Positions 26,101 through 35,279 of a stretch of 64,000 nt of DNA are shown here, one piece after another (within the stretch, counting starts at the first letter, position 1; every line of letters begins with the position of its first letter). The notes beneath the pieces were generated by a model, which searched no databases, had not been told where the DNA came from, and was given only the letters and a program-made list of their open reading frames with translations. The stretch is taken from contig DAICXZ010000032.1 of assembly GCA_027311945.1 (NCBI GenBank), positions 124,001 through 188,000 on the forward strand, given 5' to 3'. The stretch comes from Erythrobacter sp. Lineage in GTDB: Bacteria; Pseudomonadota; Alphaproteobacteria; Sphingomonadales; Sphingomonadaceae. The position numbers and the translations under genes are program-made.

Positions 26101-28158
26101 GTTAATACCGCGATCACCAATGCCTATGCTACCGGCTCGGTTGATGGAGGTCTCTTTTCGGGCGGCCTGATCGGCTCGGTTAATAACTCAGCGATCGCCA
26201 ATGCCTATGCGACGGGATCGGTTACCGCAGGATCCCGCGCGGGTGGCCTGATCGGCTCCATTAATAAGGGTTCGATCACCAATGCCTATGCCACCGGCCT
26301 CGTTTCAGGAAGCCTATACGTGGGCGGCCTGGTTGGCAACGCCACCGAAGTAACCGTCAGCAACAGCTATTGGGATAGCTATGGGACGGGGCAGAGCGAG
26401 GGTATCGGCAATAACTCCGGTGCTACCATCGACAACGTTTTGCCTGTCACCAGCGATCCGGCACAATCGGCAGCGAGCAACTACGCTTTCAAAGCCAGCG
26501 CCTGGAGCAACTTCGCCACCGGCGGCGTGAGCGACCTCGATACGGTGGGCGGGCAGGACAAGGCCTGGCGGATCTACGACGGCCATACCACGCCGCTGCT
26601 GAAGGCCTTCATGACGAAGCTGGAGGGCACCGCCTCGGGTGGTGAAACCGTCACCTATAACGGGGCGGAGCAGAGCTTGACGCCCACCTTCAGTTCTCCG
26701 TATTCGTATGATGAGAGCCTGATTTTGGGCCTTTCTGATAACGTGAAAGGCACCGATGCAGGCTCCTACTCCGTCGCCGATAATCTCTATTCGGTCCAGC
26801 AGGGCTATGATCTCGTACTGACCGGATCGGGTGCGCTCACCATCACGCCGCGCGCGCTGACCGTGACCTACACTGCCAACGCGGCCAGCAGCATCTATGG
26901 TAATACCATCGGAACCCTGCCCGGCACTGCCACGGCAAGCGGGTTGCAGGGCAGCGATACGCTGGCCAATGTCACCTCCGGAACGGCGGCCTTTGCCACC
27001 ACGGCAGGCAAGACCAGCAACGTGGGCAGCTACGCGATCACCGGTTCGGGCCTTTCCGCCAACAGCGGCAACTACACCTTCACCTTCGTGCAGGCCGATG
27101 CCAACGCCACAGCGCTCACCATCACCCCGCGCGCTTTGACCGTGACCTATATAGCCAACGCTGCGAGCAGCATCTATGGCGATGCGATTTCGGGCCTCAC
27201 TGGCGAGGTGTTGAGCGAAGGTCTGGTCAATGGCGACGAACTGAGCGGCACCGCAAGCTGGACCACCATTGCCGATGGCAAGAGCAATGTCGGCGGCTAT
27301 GCCATCACCGGCTCGGGGCTGAGCGCGAGTGCCAACTACGATGTTACTACCGTGCAGGCCGATGCCAACGCCAACGCGCTGACCATCACCCCGCGCGCTT
27401 TGACCGTGACCTACACAGCCAACGCTGCGAGCAGCATCTACGGCGATGCGATTTCGGGCCTCACCGGTAGCGTATCGAACGAAGGCTTAGTGAATGGCGA
27501 TGAGCTGAGCGGCACGGCAAGCTGGACCACCATTGCCGATGGCAAGAGCAATGTCGGCGGCTATGCCATCACCGGTTCGGGACTGAGCGCGAGTGCCAAC
27601 TACGATGTTATTACCGTGCAGGCCGATGCCAAGGCCACTGCGCTGACGATCACGCCACGCGCCCTGACCGTGACCTACGCGGCCAATGCCAGCCAGATGA
27701 CGGCGGGCGGCAATCTGCCCTCACTTGGTGGCACGGTGTCGCAGGAAGGCCTCGTCAACGGCGACGAGCTGAGCGGCACGGCCAGCTGGACCACCCCTGC
27801 CGACAGCAGCAGCGAGGCTGGCAGCTATGCCATCACCGGCGCAGGCGTGGGCGCGAGCGCCAACTACACGGTGACCGCGCAGCAGGCCGAGGGCAACGCC
27901 ACGGCCCTCACCATAGTCAGCGCGGCGAACCCGAACCCCGAGCCCGGCCCGAATCCGGAACCGACCCCCGAACCAACTCCGGCGCCGATTATCTCCGGCG
28001 CAACGCCGGATATTACCGCTGGCGCCCTCTATGGCGACCTGGACGATTCCGGCGAAGGTTCGTTCCTGGGCTCAGGCAGCTTCGGCGAGGATACGGTCTT
28101 CGGTGACCAGTCCGGGTTCGAGTCCATCGAGAGCTTCTGCGAAGACGGCAGCTGCTGA
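23191..28158 (+). CDS. Filamentous-haemagglutinin-type TpsA exoprotein with GLUG and MBG-like repeats
   Basis: A 1655-residue secreted protein. After a signal peptide (cleavage near STAALA-NDL) comes the TPS secretion domain, with MTITQHSDRAVVNWTSFSVG and the NPNG signature in GQVFLVNPNGIAI. A beta-helix region leads to two GLUG repeat blocks (about residues 600-740 and 900-1060) with GGLVG and AYATG motifs. Four MBG-like immunoglobulin-type repeats follow (about 1218-1576), each starting ITPRALTVTY. A Pro/Glu-rich linker and a short tail ending CEDGSC close the protein. It is probably an adhesin exported by the upstream TpsB. The repeats suggest expansion by duplication. Confidence 0.9.
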   Translation: MTKPTLIAKSLRCAALLASTAISTAALANDLPTGGEVAAGAVSIGAPAAGNMTITQHSDRAVVNWTSFSVGEGNAVNIAQPGAQSALLNRVTGDATSVIAGQINANGQVFLVNPNGIAITKSGTVNAAAFTASTLDISDRDFMAGGDAITVTASANAQVMRLRAGLSDLMSPDLADGTLLVAGVATMEGSDQAALDLTGDGFLRLGLPTGSIEVAGTINANTVVLTAGTARDAARGVVNLSGVINATGVESKGGVVRLTGDVINLTGATIDASGTLGGGSIEIGGGYQGTGDLAHATDLNVDAASVIRADALVQGDGGDVVLWSDHKTAFAGTITARGGANSGDGGNAEVSGKALLAYTGFTNLLAPKGKTGDLLLDPYDVTILDSPGSTSAGFTATGDNSFIDVTTLTNALGSANVTVSTGSGGSQAGNITVVSPIFWNAATTLELSAAGDIAIIADIASASANAGLILRADNDGSGSGTVTFGAGIVDFSETGSTIDIYYNPTSYASPTNYSGNVNSGTLTSWMLVNTLQNLQDMNTNLAGTYALSKSIDASETASWNSGAGFAPIGNGSSNNFTGKFDGQGHVISGLTINRPTTNYVGLFGYISDATISNVGLEGGSISGNSNVGGLVGEAYNNTTISNAYATGAVSGTLIAGGLVGEAYNNTMISNAYATGTVSGNSIVGGLVGRTSTNTTISNAYATGAVSEVLYAGGLVGFAWQSTISNSYWDVYSTRQAGALGFDNGSTVVNVSSVTSDPAKSGDANYAFKPSAYANFDFTNDWFMVDGSTRPFGRWEYATDITNAHQLQLMAMNLSASYTLGAKIDLSETGAVTSGSPETYAGMWSSAGFSPVGDGSNKFTGTFDGQGHIISGLTIERPDQNYVGLFGYVDGGSISNVGLEIVSVSGYQQVGGLAARADNAAIENAHTTGTVSGNSITGALSGYTISSTIRNVYSTASVEAGPYSGGLIGSAVNTAITNAYATGSVDGGLFSGGLIGSVNNSAIANAYATGSVTAGSRAGGLIGSINKGSITNAYATGLVSGSLYVGGLVGNATEVTVSNSYWDSYGTGQSEGIGNNSGATIDNVLPVTSDPAQSAASNYAFKASAWSNFATGGVSDLDTVGGQDKAWRIYDGHTTPLLKAFMTKLEGTASGGETVTYNGAEQSLTPTFSSPYSYDESLILGLSDNVKGTDAGSYSVADNLYSVQQGYDLVLTGSGALTITPRALTVTYTANAASSIYGNTIGTLPGTATASGLQGSDTLANVTSGTAAFATTAGKTSNVGSYAITGSGLSANSGNYTFTFVQADANATALTITPRALTVTYIANAASSIYGDAISGLTGEVLSEGLVNGDELSGTASWTTIADGKSNVGGYAITGSGLSASANYDVTTVQADANANALTITPRALTVTYTANAASSIYGDAISGLTGSVSNEGLVNGDELSGTASWTTIADGKSNVGGYAITGSGLSASANYDVITVQADAKATALTITPRALTVTYAANASQMTAGGNLPSLGGTVSQEGLVNGDELSGTASWTTPADSSSEAGSYAITGAGVGASANYTVTAQQAEGNATALTIVSAANPNPEPGPNPEPTPEPTPAPIISGATPDITAGALYGDLDDSGEGSFLGSGSFGEDTVFGDQSGFESIESFCEDGSC
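25105..25356 (+). repeat. GLUG repeat block 1, 84-bp units
   Basis: Near-identical ATCAGCAATGCCTATGCGAC segments begin near 25105, 25189 and 25273, an exact 84-bp (28-residue) period inside tpsA. Each unit encodes a NAYATG-x-VS-x-GGLVG strand pair of a beta-helix. A degenerate fourth unit follows at about 25357 (SNSYWD). Confidence 0.85.
26110..26352 (+). repeat. GLUG repeat block 2, 81-bp units
   Basis: Units beginning near 26110, 26191 and 26272 share a GATC-x-CCAATGCCTATG core at an 81-bp (27-residue) period, encoding NAYATGSV and GGLIGS motifs. The block has one residue fewer per unit than block 1, and a terminal SNSYWDSYG unit closes it as in block 1. Confidence 0.85.
26842..27918 (+). 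repeat. Four tandem MBG-like repeats of 264-279 bp in tpsA
   Basis: Repeats start at 26842, 27121, 27385 and 27649, each opening with codons for ITPRALTVTY and closing with QADA-type strands. Units 2 and 3 are both exactly 264 bp and almost identical, so one is a recent duplication. Unit 4 has diverged most. Such arrays shrink and grow by slippage or recombination, which makes exoprotein length likely to vary between strains. Confidence 0.9.
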
Positions 28159-28198
28159 TCGCTCACCTGCCTTCTATACCTGTCATTGGCCGTCACAA

Positions 28199-28240
28199 GC
28201 AGAGCCGTATTGGGTAGCTCCCCATACGGCTCTGCCGTTT
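28199..28240 (+). terminator. Rho-independent-like terminator after tpsA
   Basis: GCAGAGCCGTAT (28199-28210) pairs with ATACGGCTCTGC (28224-28235); an inner GGG/CCC extends the stem past one bulged T. The sequence continues CGTTT, a short T run. It lies 40 bp beyond the tpsA stop. Confidence 0.75.
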
Positions 28241-28332
28241 GCGGCTTGGGCAGGCGCGACAGGGGCGCAGGCTGAGGAGCCCTAAGCTTTCCAGTCCACC
28301 CAGCCTTAACCATGAGGCGGTAGGCTCCCCCC

Positions 28333-29484
28333 ATGGACATTGCCGCCTTCTTCAAACGCGCCGACTGGCTCGATCGCGAGCGGGTGCGTGTCTATGCGGC
28401 GATCCTTGCGCTGGTCTCGCTGGCGTTGCTGGTTGGGTCCTATTTCGCGGCAATGGGGCCGGAGGGGACCGACTTTCTCGCCTTCTGGGGCGCGGGGCAT
28501 GTCACTTCGGCAGGCGATCCCGCGTTGGCCTACGATCTGGCCACGCAGGAGCGGGTGCAGACCGCCACCGGCAGTGAGGGCTGGTTCGCCTTCGTCAATC
28601 CTCCGCCGTTCCTGTTTATCGCGGCTCCGTTCGGCGCGCTGCCGTTCCCGCTCGCCTGGGGTCTGTGGGTGGCGGTGACCTTCGCGCTGTGGGCCTTTGC
28701 CGCGATCAGGGCTTTCCCGCGGCTTTGGCTGCTCGTGCTCGCCTACCCCGGCGCATTGATCGCGGCGGGGCACGGCCAGACCGGCCTGCTTACCGGAGCC
28801 CTGCTGGTGGGCGCGGTGGCACTGCTCGATAAGAGACCGCTCGTTTCGGGCGCACTGATTGGCGTGCTCGTCATCAAGCCGCATCTGGCGTTGCTGCTGC
28901 CGTTCTGGCTGGCGGCGGGCGGCCGCTGGAAGGCCTTCATCGCCGCCGGGGCCAGCGCCATCGGTCTGCTGCTCGCCAGTTGGGCGGCGTTCGGCACCCA
29001 GACCATGCTCGCCTATACCACCAGCTGGCAGGCGAGTGCGGCCCTGATGGCGGGCGACGATCCTGATTTCTACCTCCGCATGGCGACGCCTTACAGCCAG
29101 CTGCGCCTGATCATGCCCGCGCAGGCCGCGCTCGGCGTGAGCGTGGCGATTGCGCTGGGGTTGCTCGCGCTGGTGCTGGCTTCGTGGCGCCGCTTCGGCA
29201 CCGACCCGCTCGCCAGCGGCTCGCTGGTGCTGGCGGCCAGCGCACTCGCCTCGCCCTACCTGTTCAGTTACGATCTGCCGTTCCTGATTCTGCCGACCCT
29301 GTGGCTGGTTCGCGAGGGACTGCAGAGAGGCTTCCGCGACTGGGAGAAGGTCGCGCTGTTGGCGCTCTACCTCGCGCCTTATGCCACCCGTGCAGCAGCC
29401 CTTCCGGTGGGCATTAACCTCATGCCCGCAGCTTCGCTGCTGCTGTTGGCCTTGGTCTGGACGAGAATAAGGGAGTCTACTTAG
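28333..29484 (+). CDS. GT87-like (DUF2029) polytopic membrane protein
   Basis: A 383-residue protein with about nine membrane helices. The GT-C style N-terminal loop carries GTDFLAFWGAGHVTSAGDPALAYD, with acidic residues in the position used for polyprenyl-phosphate-sugar binding. It is followed by FAFVNPPPFLFIAAPFG, GHGQTGLLTGALLVG and KPHLALLLPFWLAAGG, all seen in DUF2029/GT87 members. Known actinobacterial members are mannosyltransferases using polyprenyl-phosphate mannose. The substrate here is unknown. It follows tpsA behind a terminator, so it is likely a separate unit; a role in modifying the exoprotein is only speculation. Confidence 0.82.
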   Translation: MDIAAFFKRADWLDRERVRVYAAILALVSLALLVGSYFAAMGPEGTDFLAFWGAGHVTSAGDPALAYDLATQERVQTATGSEGWFAFVNPPPFLFIAAPFGALPFPLAWGLWVAVTFALWAFAAIRAFPRLWLLVLAYPGALIAAGHGQTGLLTGALLVGAVALLDKRPLVSGALIGVLVIKPHLALLLPFWLAAGGRWKAFIAAGASAIGLLLASWAAFGTQTMLAYTTSWQASAALMAGDDPDFYLRMATPYSQLRLIMPAQAALGVSVAIALGLLALVLASWRRFGTDPLASGSLVLAASALASPYLFSYDLPFLILPTLWLVREGLQRGFRDWEKVALLALYLAPYATRAAALPVGINLMPAASLLLLALVWTRIREST

Positions 29485-29592
29485 GCAAAACTGCGAGGAG
29501 ACCCGGCATTGCTGCGGGAACGAGTCTGGCGGCACAGACGTTTGGCTAGCCAGTCGTCATGTGCGACGGACCATCAGGTGAAAGGGGATTTC

Positions 29593-29739
29593 ATGTTCAG
29601 TTTCCTGCGCCGCGACCGCCGTATCCAGCCGCTCGACGACGCCTCGATGAACCAGCCGATCTATCGGCATATCTCGCATGGCCCGATTCTGCCGATGGAG
29701 CAGCCGAGCCTGCTGGAGCGGCTCTTCTCACGCCGATAA
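29593..29739 (+). CDS. Small protein A with HGPI-x2-M-x2-PSLLERL motif (48 residues)
   Basis: A 48-residue basic protein beginning MFSFLRRDRRIQPL. ATG 29593 follows AAAGGGGATTTC, a good ribosome binding site. The C-terminal half (HISHGPILPMEQPSLLERLF) closely matches the C-terminal half of the next small protein. The last 12 residues could form an amphipathic helix. No signal peptide or membrane segment is visible. I do not recognise a family. The shared motif in two adjacent frames argues strongly that both are real. Confidence 0.7.
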   Translation: MFSFLRRDRRIQPLDDASMNQPIYRHISHGPILPMEQPSLLERLFSRR

Positions 29740-29884
29740 CCTGCGCATTGGCGCGCGGATCACATGAACGGCAGGCAACCACAGCCTCCAGCAACAATTC
29801 ATCTTCCGCGCGATAAACCGTTCTTCACGAGCGACGGATCGAAATGCCCGTTGCCGCATTGTTGATGCTGAAGGAGGGAATTTT

Positions 29885-30040
29885 ATGGCTAACCGTATTT
29901 ACACCAGCAGCCGTCCCGACGCCTGGACCAGCCCGCGTGCTCATCGCGACGCCAGCCTGCGCTATGCGGTGCATGGTCCGATCCGCTCGATGTATGAGCC
30001 GAGCCTGCTCGAACGCCTGCTGCGCTACCTGCGCTTCTGA
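29885..30040 (+). CDS. Small protein B, paralogue of protein A (51 residues)
   Basis: A 51-residue protein beginning MANRIYTSSRPDAW, with an excellent AAGGAGGGAA ribosome binding site five bases before the ATG. Its tail, reading AVHGPIRSMYEPSLLERLL then RYLRF, repeats the HGPI-x2-M-x2-PSLLERL motif of protein A. The N-terminal halves differ, so the duplication is old or only the tail is under selection. It is rich in Arg and Tyr and has no membrane segment. It lies 145 bases after protein A on the same strand. No function can be assigned. Confidence 0.75.
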   Translation: MANRIYTSSRPDAWTSPRAHRDASLRYAVHGPIRSMYEPSLLERLLRYLRF

Positions 30041-30097
30041 CCGATCAGCCCGGCCCCGCACACGCTGCGCGGGGCCGGATGATCGCGGGCAACCCTA

Positions 30098-31612
<1,515 letters not shown>

Positions 31613-31889
31613 ATTTTTGGCCCCGTACGTCAATTTTCGAACCTGAACGCTAACAATTGGGTGGCATGGTGGCCAGACCAAATCTGCCTTCGCGGGCGAC
31701 TTCGCAGGATTCCTGCGTGCGGCGCGCGATTGCGCCGCCAAAGCTTGCGTTTGTCGCGGGTACGTCTTACATGCTCACCCGCTTTCCGACATCGGAATTT
31801 TTTGTTGCCCCTCCCGGACTTGTCCGGGGCGGCGATGATCCCTACCCGGAAGTGACGATATTTTTTTGCAGGCTAACAGCAGGCGAGCA

Positions 31890-32099
31890 ATGGCTGAACC
31901 GACGAAGAAGAAGACCTCACCCAACGAGTTTTTCCGCCAGGTGCGTGCGGAAACGAACAAGGTGGTCTGGCCGAGCCGCGAGGAAACGGTGCGGACCGCG
32001 ATCTTCGTGTTCATCATGATGGCGATCCTGTCGCTGTTCTTCCTCGGCGTTGATTCGCTGTTCGGCGCTGCGGTGCGCTGGCTGCTCACGCTGATCTGA
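31890..32099 (+). CDS. secE: Preprotein translocase subunit SecE
   Basis: A 69-residue SecE with the conserved amphipathic SPNEFFRQVRAETNKVVWPSR and one membrane helix (TAIFVFIMMAILSLFFLGV). It is the essential small subunit of the SecYEG channel, and the single-helix form is normal outside enterobacteria. ATG 31890 gives the usual short N-terminus. nusG follows after 29 bases in the conserved secE-nusG order. The tRNA-Trp gene that often precedes secE is not here but 11 kb upstream. Confidence 0.96.
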   Translation: MAEPTKKKTSPNEFFRQVRAETNKVVWPSREETVRTAIFVFIMMAILSLFFLGVDSLFGAAVRWLLTLI

Positions 32100-32128
32100 C
32101 CTGCCTCACCGAGACGAAAGAGACTGAC

Positions 32129-32668
32129 ATGGCTGCCCGCTGGTACATCATCCACGCTTATTCCGGTTTCGAGAACAAGGTGCGCGATTCGATCCTCGCC
32201 GAGGCTGAACGGCTGGGCCTTTCCGAAGGCGTGGAAGAGGTCGAAGTGCCGACCGAAACCGTCACCGAGATCAAGCGCGGCAAGAAGGTCCAGACCGAGC
32301 GCAAGTTCATGCCCGGCTACGTGCTGGCCAAGCTCAACATGACCGACGACGTCTATCACCTCGTGAAGAACACTCCCAAGGTGACCGGATTCCTCGGCAA
32401 CAACAACAAGCCGCAGGCAATCTCCGAGAAGGAGGCCGCGCGCTACTTCGGCGGGGTGGAAGAGGCCAAGGCCGCGCCCAAGCAGGAAGTCCACATCGAC
32501 TACGAGATCGGCGATCAGGTCAAGGTCAACGCCGGCCCCTTCGCCAGCTTCAACGGCATCGTGGAAGAGCTCGATTTCGAGAAGTCGAAGGTCAAGGTTT
32601 CGGTCTCGATCTTCGGTCGCGCGACCCCGGTGGAACTGGGCTTCGACGAGGTCGAACTGGTCAAGTAA
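32129..32668 (+). CDS. nusG: Transcription termination/antitermination protein NusG
   Basis: A 179-residue NusG. The N-terminal NGN domain begins [20 protein letters not shown] and includes [19 protein letters not shown] and [10 protein letters not shown]. The C-terminal KOW domain has [20 protein letters not shown] and [12 protein letters not shown]. It binds RNA polymerase and links it to Rho and ribosomal protein S10. The usual next genes, rplK and rplA, are displaced by about 2.2 kb. Confidence 0.97.
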   Translation: MAARWYIIHAYSGFENKVRDSILAEAERLGLSEGVEEVEVPTETVTEIKRGKKVQTERKFMPGYVLAKLNMTDDVYHLVKNTPKVTGFLGNNNKPQAISEKEAARYFGGVEEAKAAPKQEVHIDYEIGDQVKVNAGPFASFNGIVEELDFEKSKVKVSVSIFGRATPVELGFDEVELVK

Positions 32669-32689
32669 GCCTGCTGCGCTCAGCGCTTG

Positions 32690-32703
32690 TGGTAGCGTTA
32701 CCA
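32690..32703. promoter_or_regulatory. LacI-family-type operator before the Gfo/Idh/MocA gene
   Basis: TGGTAGCGTTACCA has symmetric TGGTA/TACCA arms around a central GCGT, and its central CG fits the pattern of LacI/GalR operators. It lies 34 bases upstream of the oxidoreductase ATG, over the expected promoter. No LacI gene is in the window, so the regulator would act from elsewhere. Confidence 0.6.
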
Positions 32704-32737
32704 TAGGCTAGCATGGTCCCTCCTGAAGAGAGGGGCC

Positions 32738-33913
32738 ATGATGACGCACAACACCGAAAAGCCTATCAATCGCCGCCAGTTGCTGGCTGCTGGGGCCGCC
32801 GCGTCGGGAGCGCTCGCTGCATCGCGCGCTTTTGCGCAAGACGCGCAAGGTCAGCCGCTGATGGGTGATCCGCAATTGCCCGAAGCAGCGGCGCAGCGCA
32901 CGGGCTGGGCCGTCGTCGGGCTGGGCACCTTCGCAGTCGGGCAGGTCATGCCCGGCTTCCTTGCGGCCAGCCGCGCGCGGATGACGGCCTTTGTTTCCGG
33001 CAATCCTGACAAGGCGGCCATGCTCGGGCAGCGTTACGGCGTCGAGCGTCTCTATTCCTATGACAACTACGATCAAATCGCCGATGCGGACGATATCGAA
33101 TGCGTCTACATCGTGCTGCCGGTAGGACTGCACGCCGAATACACGATCCGCGCGTTGGAGGCGGGCAAGCACGTCCTGTGCGAAAAGCCGATGGCCTCGA
33201 CCAGCACCGAATGCGAACGCATGATCGCCGCGGCGCGCGCCAACGATCGCCGGCTGGGCGTGGCCTATCGCATTCATTTCGAGCCCACCAACCAAGTCGC
33301 TGCGCAGCATATCGCCAACGGCGATCTCGGCACGCTTCGCCACATCCGCTGCGAGCACGGCTTCCCGGCCAACCCGCAATGGCCGCCACATGCCTGGCGC
33401 TTGCAGCGGGCGCTCGCCGGTGGTGGATCGATGTTCGATATCGGGATCTACGGTCTCAACACGGCCTTGATGGCTGCGGCAGGCGATGCGGTCGTCGAGG
33501 TGTCCGGGCTCTATTCCTACGATCGATCCGATCCGCGTTTTGCCGAGGTTGAAGGCGGTGTCGATTGGCGGCTGCGTCTGGCAAGTGGCGCGATCGTCAG
33601 CGGTTCCAGCAGCTACAGCTACAGCCCCTACATCAGCCGCCAGACCTACATTGGCGACAAGGGCAACATCACCATGAGCCCCGCCTGCACCTACTACGAT
33701 AACGAGGGCGTGATCGATACTGGCAACGGTCCGCAGCCCCTTGGGGCAGGCCCGGCAGCCACACAGTTTGCCAGCCAGCTAGACGGTTTCACCGATGCGG
33801 TGCGCGAGGGGCTTGCGCATCTGACGCCCGGGGAGATGGGCCTGCGTGACATCGCCCTGATCGAGGCCATCTATGCCAGCGCCGACAATGGCGGTATCCC
33901 GGTTACGGTGTGA
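32738..33913 (+). CDS. Gfo/Idh/MocA family oxidoreductase, TAT-exported (glucose-fructose-oxidoreductase-like)
   Basis: A 391-residue NAD(P)-dependent sugar oxidoreductase. A twin-arginine-like signal (INRRQLLAAGAAASGALAAS) indicates a periplasmic protein with pre-bound cofactor, as in Zymomonas glucose-fructose oxidoreductase. The Rossmann part has WAVVGLGTFAVGQVMPGF, and the family motif EKP appears in GKHVLCEKPMAST. The substrate domain begins RIHFEPTNQVAAQHI. Two adjacent ATGs (32738, 32741) follow AGAGAGGGG; the second has better spacing. It sits between nusG and rplK behind a LacI-type operator, so it probably answers to a sugar signal. Confidence 0.85.
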   Translation: MMTHNTEKPINRRQLLAAGAAASGALAASRAFAQDAQGQPLMGDPQLPEAAAQRTGWAVVGLGTFAVGQVMPGFLAASRARMTAFVSGNPDKAAMLGQRYGVERLYSYDNYDQIADADDIECVYIVLPVGLHAEYTIRALEAGKHVLCEKPMASTSTECERMIAAARANDRRLGVAYRIHFEPTNQVAAQHIANGDLGTLRHIRCEHGFPANPQWPPHAWRLQRALAGGGSMFDIGIYGLNTALMAAAGDAVVEVSGLYSYDRSDPRFAEVEGGVDWRLRLASGAIVSGSSSYSYSPYISRQTYIGDKGNITMSPACTYYDNEGVIDTGNGPQPLGAGPAATQFASQLDGFTDAVREGLAHLTPGEMGLRDIALIEAIYASADNGGIPVTV

Positions 33914-34633
33914 TTACGCGGGACCGATCAGGCCCGCCGCCTGCGCATAGCCGAGGCTGAGCATTACGGTGTCGACGGCGCCGTGGCCGATCACGCCCGC
34001 CCAGATCGCGCCGCCAGCGCTGCGCCGGATCACCCCGAACCACAGGCCGACAAGGCCGGTGATCACTACACCCGCTACGCCCTGATAGGCATGGGCCAGC
34101 CCGAAGATCGCTGCCTGTAGCACCAGCACGGCCATGGGCGAGCGGGCGAGGGCGGGCAGGCGGCCGAGGCGGTCCATCAGGAAGCCGCGCCACAGCACCT
34201 CTTCGCCAAACCCCGCGCCGAGCCATGCGACCAGCACGATCCACATTGCCAGGTGCGCTGGGCTCTGCGTGGCGAGGGCAATGGTCTCGCCCACGGCAGG
34301 CGCGGGCAGGCCGAACTGGCGGGCGGCCGCGCCGCCGACCGAGAAGATCGCGAAGGTGCCGCCTGCTGCCAGCGCCGCCAGCGCCAATGTGCGCGGCCAG
34401 TTCGCCACCCGCATGAGGCCGAGGGCGTGGGTGAACTCGCCCGAGCGTCGCAGGATCAACCATGCCGTACCCACGCCGCCAAGCATTCCCGCCGGGCTGG
34501 ACAATGCGAGCCCGGCCGAAGTCTGGCCGAGCGCCAGCACCGGCACGGTCGAGGCGGCGACATAGGCCAGTGCTACGCCCACAAGCTGGAGCAACAGCCG
34601 GATCGGCCCGGTGCAAGCGGGTGGGGTGGTCAT
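33914..34633 (-). CDS. CPBP family intramembrane glutamic endopeptidase
   Basis: A membrane protein of about 239 residues with seven or so helices and the CPBP/Abi motifs. These are GFGEEVLWRGFLMDRLG (the EExxxR pair), an FGLAHAYQG histidine motif and the closing GVIGHGAVDTVMLSLGYA. CPBP proteins cleave membrane-anchored substrates or handle prenylated proteins; bacteriocin self-immunity is one reported role. The start is uncertain: ATGs at 34633, 34645 and 34666 are in frame. It is convergent with the oxidoreductase, the two stops touching at 33913/33914. Confidence 0.85.
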   Translation of the reverse strand: MTTPPACTGPIRLLLQLVGVALAYVAASTVPVLALGQTSAGLALSSPAGMLGGVGTAWLILRRSGEFTHALGLMRVANWPRTLALAALAAGGTFAIFSVGGAAARQFGLPAPAVGETIALATQSPAHLAMWIVLVAWLGAGFGEEVLWRGFLMDRLGRLPALARSPMAVLVLQAAIFGLAHAYQGVAGVVITGLVGLWFGVIRRSAGGAIWAGVIGHGAVDTVMLSLGYAQAAGLIGPA

Positions 34634-34843
34634 TTTGCCGGTCATCTCCCAGCCATAAGGGCGCATGGGTTAGGCACGGGTTAAGCGCGGTGCGCGCCGC
34701 CGCGCTTGCAATCGCCACCGATTTCGCTATGCGCACCCGATCCCGAAAGGGAGCTTCGCGCGGGAGGCAGCTTGCTGCCGTTTGACCGCTTACCATGAAC
34801 CCCGGATTCGGTCCGGGGCGACAGTGAGAAAAAGGAGGCCACC

Positions 34844-35275
34844 ATGGCCAAGAAGATCGAAGGTTACATCAACCTTCAGGTGCCCGCCGGCGCTGCCAAC
34901 CCGTCGCCGCCGATCGGCCCGGCGCTGGGTCAGCGCGGTGTCAACATCATGGAATTCTGCAAGGCGTTCAACGCCGCGACCGACAGCCTCGAAAAGGGCA
35001 TGCCGATCCCGACGAAGATCACCGTCTATGCCGACCGTTCGTTCACCTTCATCACCAAGACCCCGCCCGCCAGCTTCCTGCTGAAGAAGGCTGCCGGTCT
35101 GAAGTCGGGCTCGAAGGAACCGAGCAAGATTTCCGCCGGCACGGTGACCAAGGCGCAGATCAAGGAAATCGCTGAGACCAAGTTCAAGGATCTCAACGCC
35201 AACGATATCGATCAGGCCATGAAGATCATCGAGGGCTCGGCCCGTTCGATGGGCCTCGACGTGGTGGAGGGCTAA
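34844..35275 (+). CDS. rplK: 50S ribosomal protein L11
   Basis: A 143-residue L11 beginning [20 protein letters not shown], with [20 protein letters not shown] and the C-terminal rRNA-binding region [20 protein letters not shown]. It binds the GTPase centre of 23S rRNA with L10. AAAAAGGAGG precedes the start. A hairpin CCCCGGA-N5-TCCGGGG at 34800-34818 lies in its leader and may take part in L1-type autoregulation, which is speculative. rplA follows after 4 bases. Confidence 0.98.
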   Translation: MAKKIEGYINLQVPAGAANPSPPIGPALGQRGVNIMEFCKAFNAATDSLEKGMPIPTKITVYADRSFTFITKTPPASFLLKKAAGLKSGSKEPSKISAGTVTKAQIKEIAETKFKDLNANDIDQAMKIIEGSARSMGLDVVEG

Positions 35276-35279
35276 GCAC

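Noticed and set aside
25105-27918. Regular repeats resembling a CRISPR-like array
   Set aside because: The repeats are in one long reading frame, with periods of 81, 84 and 264 bp, and encode GLUG and MBG protein motifs. There are no unique spacers or cas genes.
34762-34818. Hairpins in the rplK leader (GGCAGC-TT-GCTGCC and CCCCGGA-N5-TCCGGGG)
   Set aside because: They could be an L1 control site or a weak terminator, but there is no T run and I cannot match the known L1-binding motif, so they are not listed as separate features.
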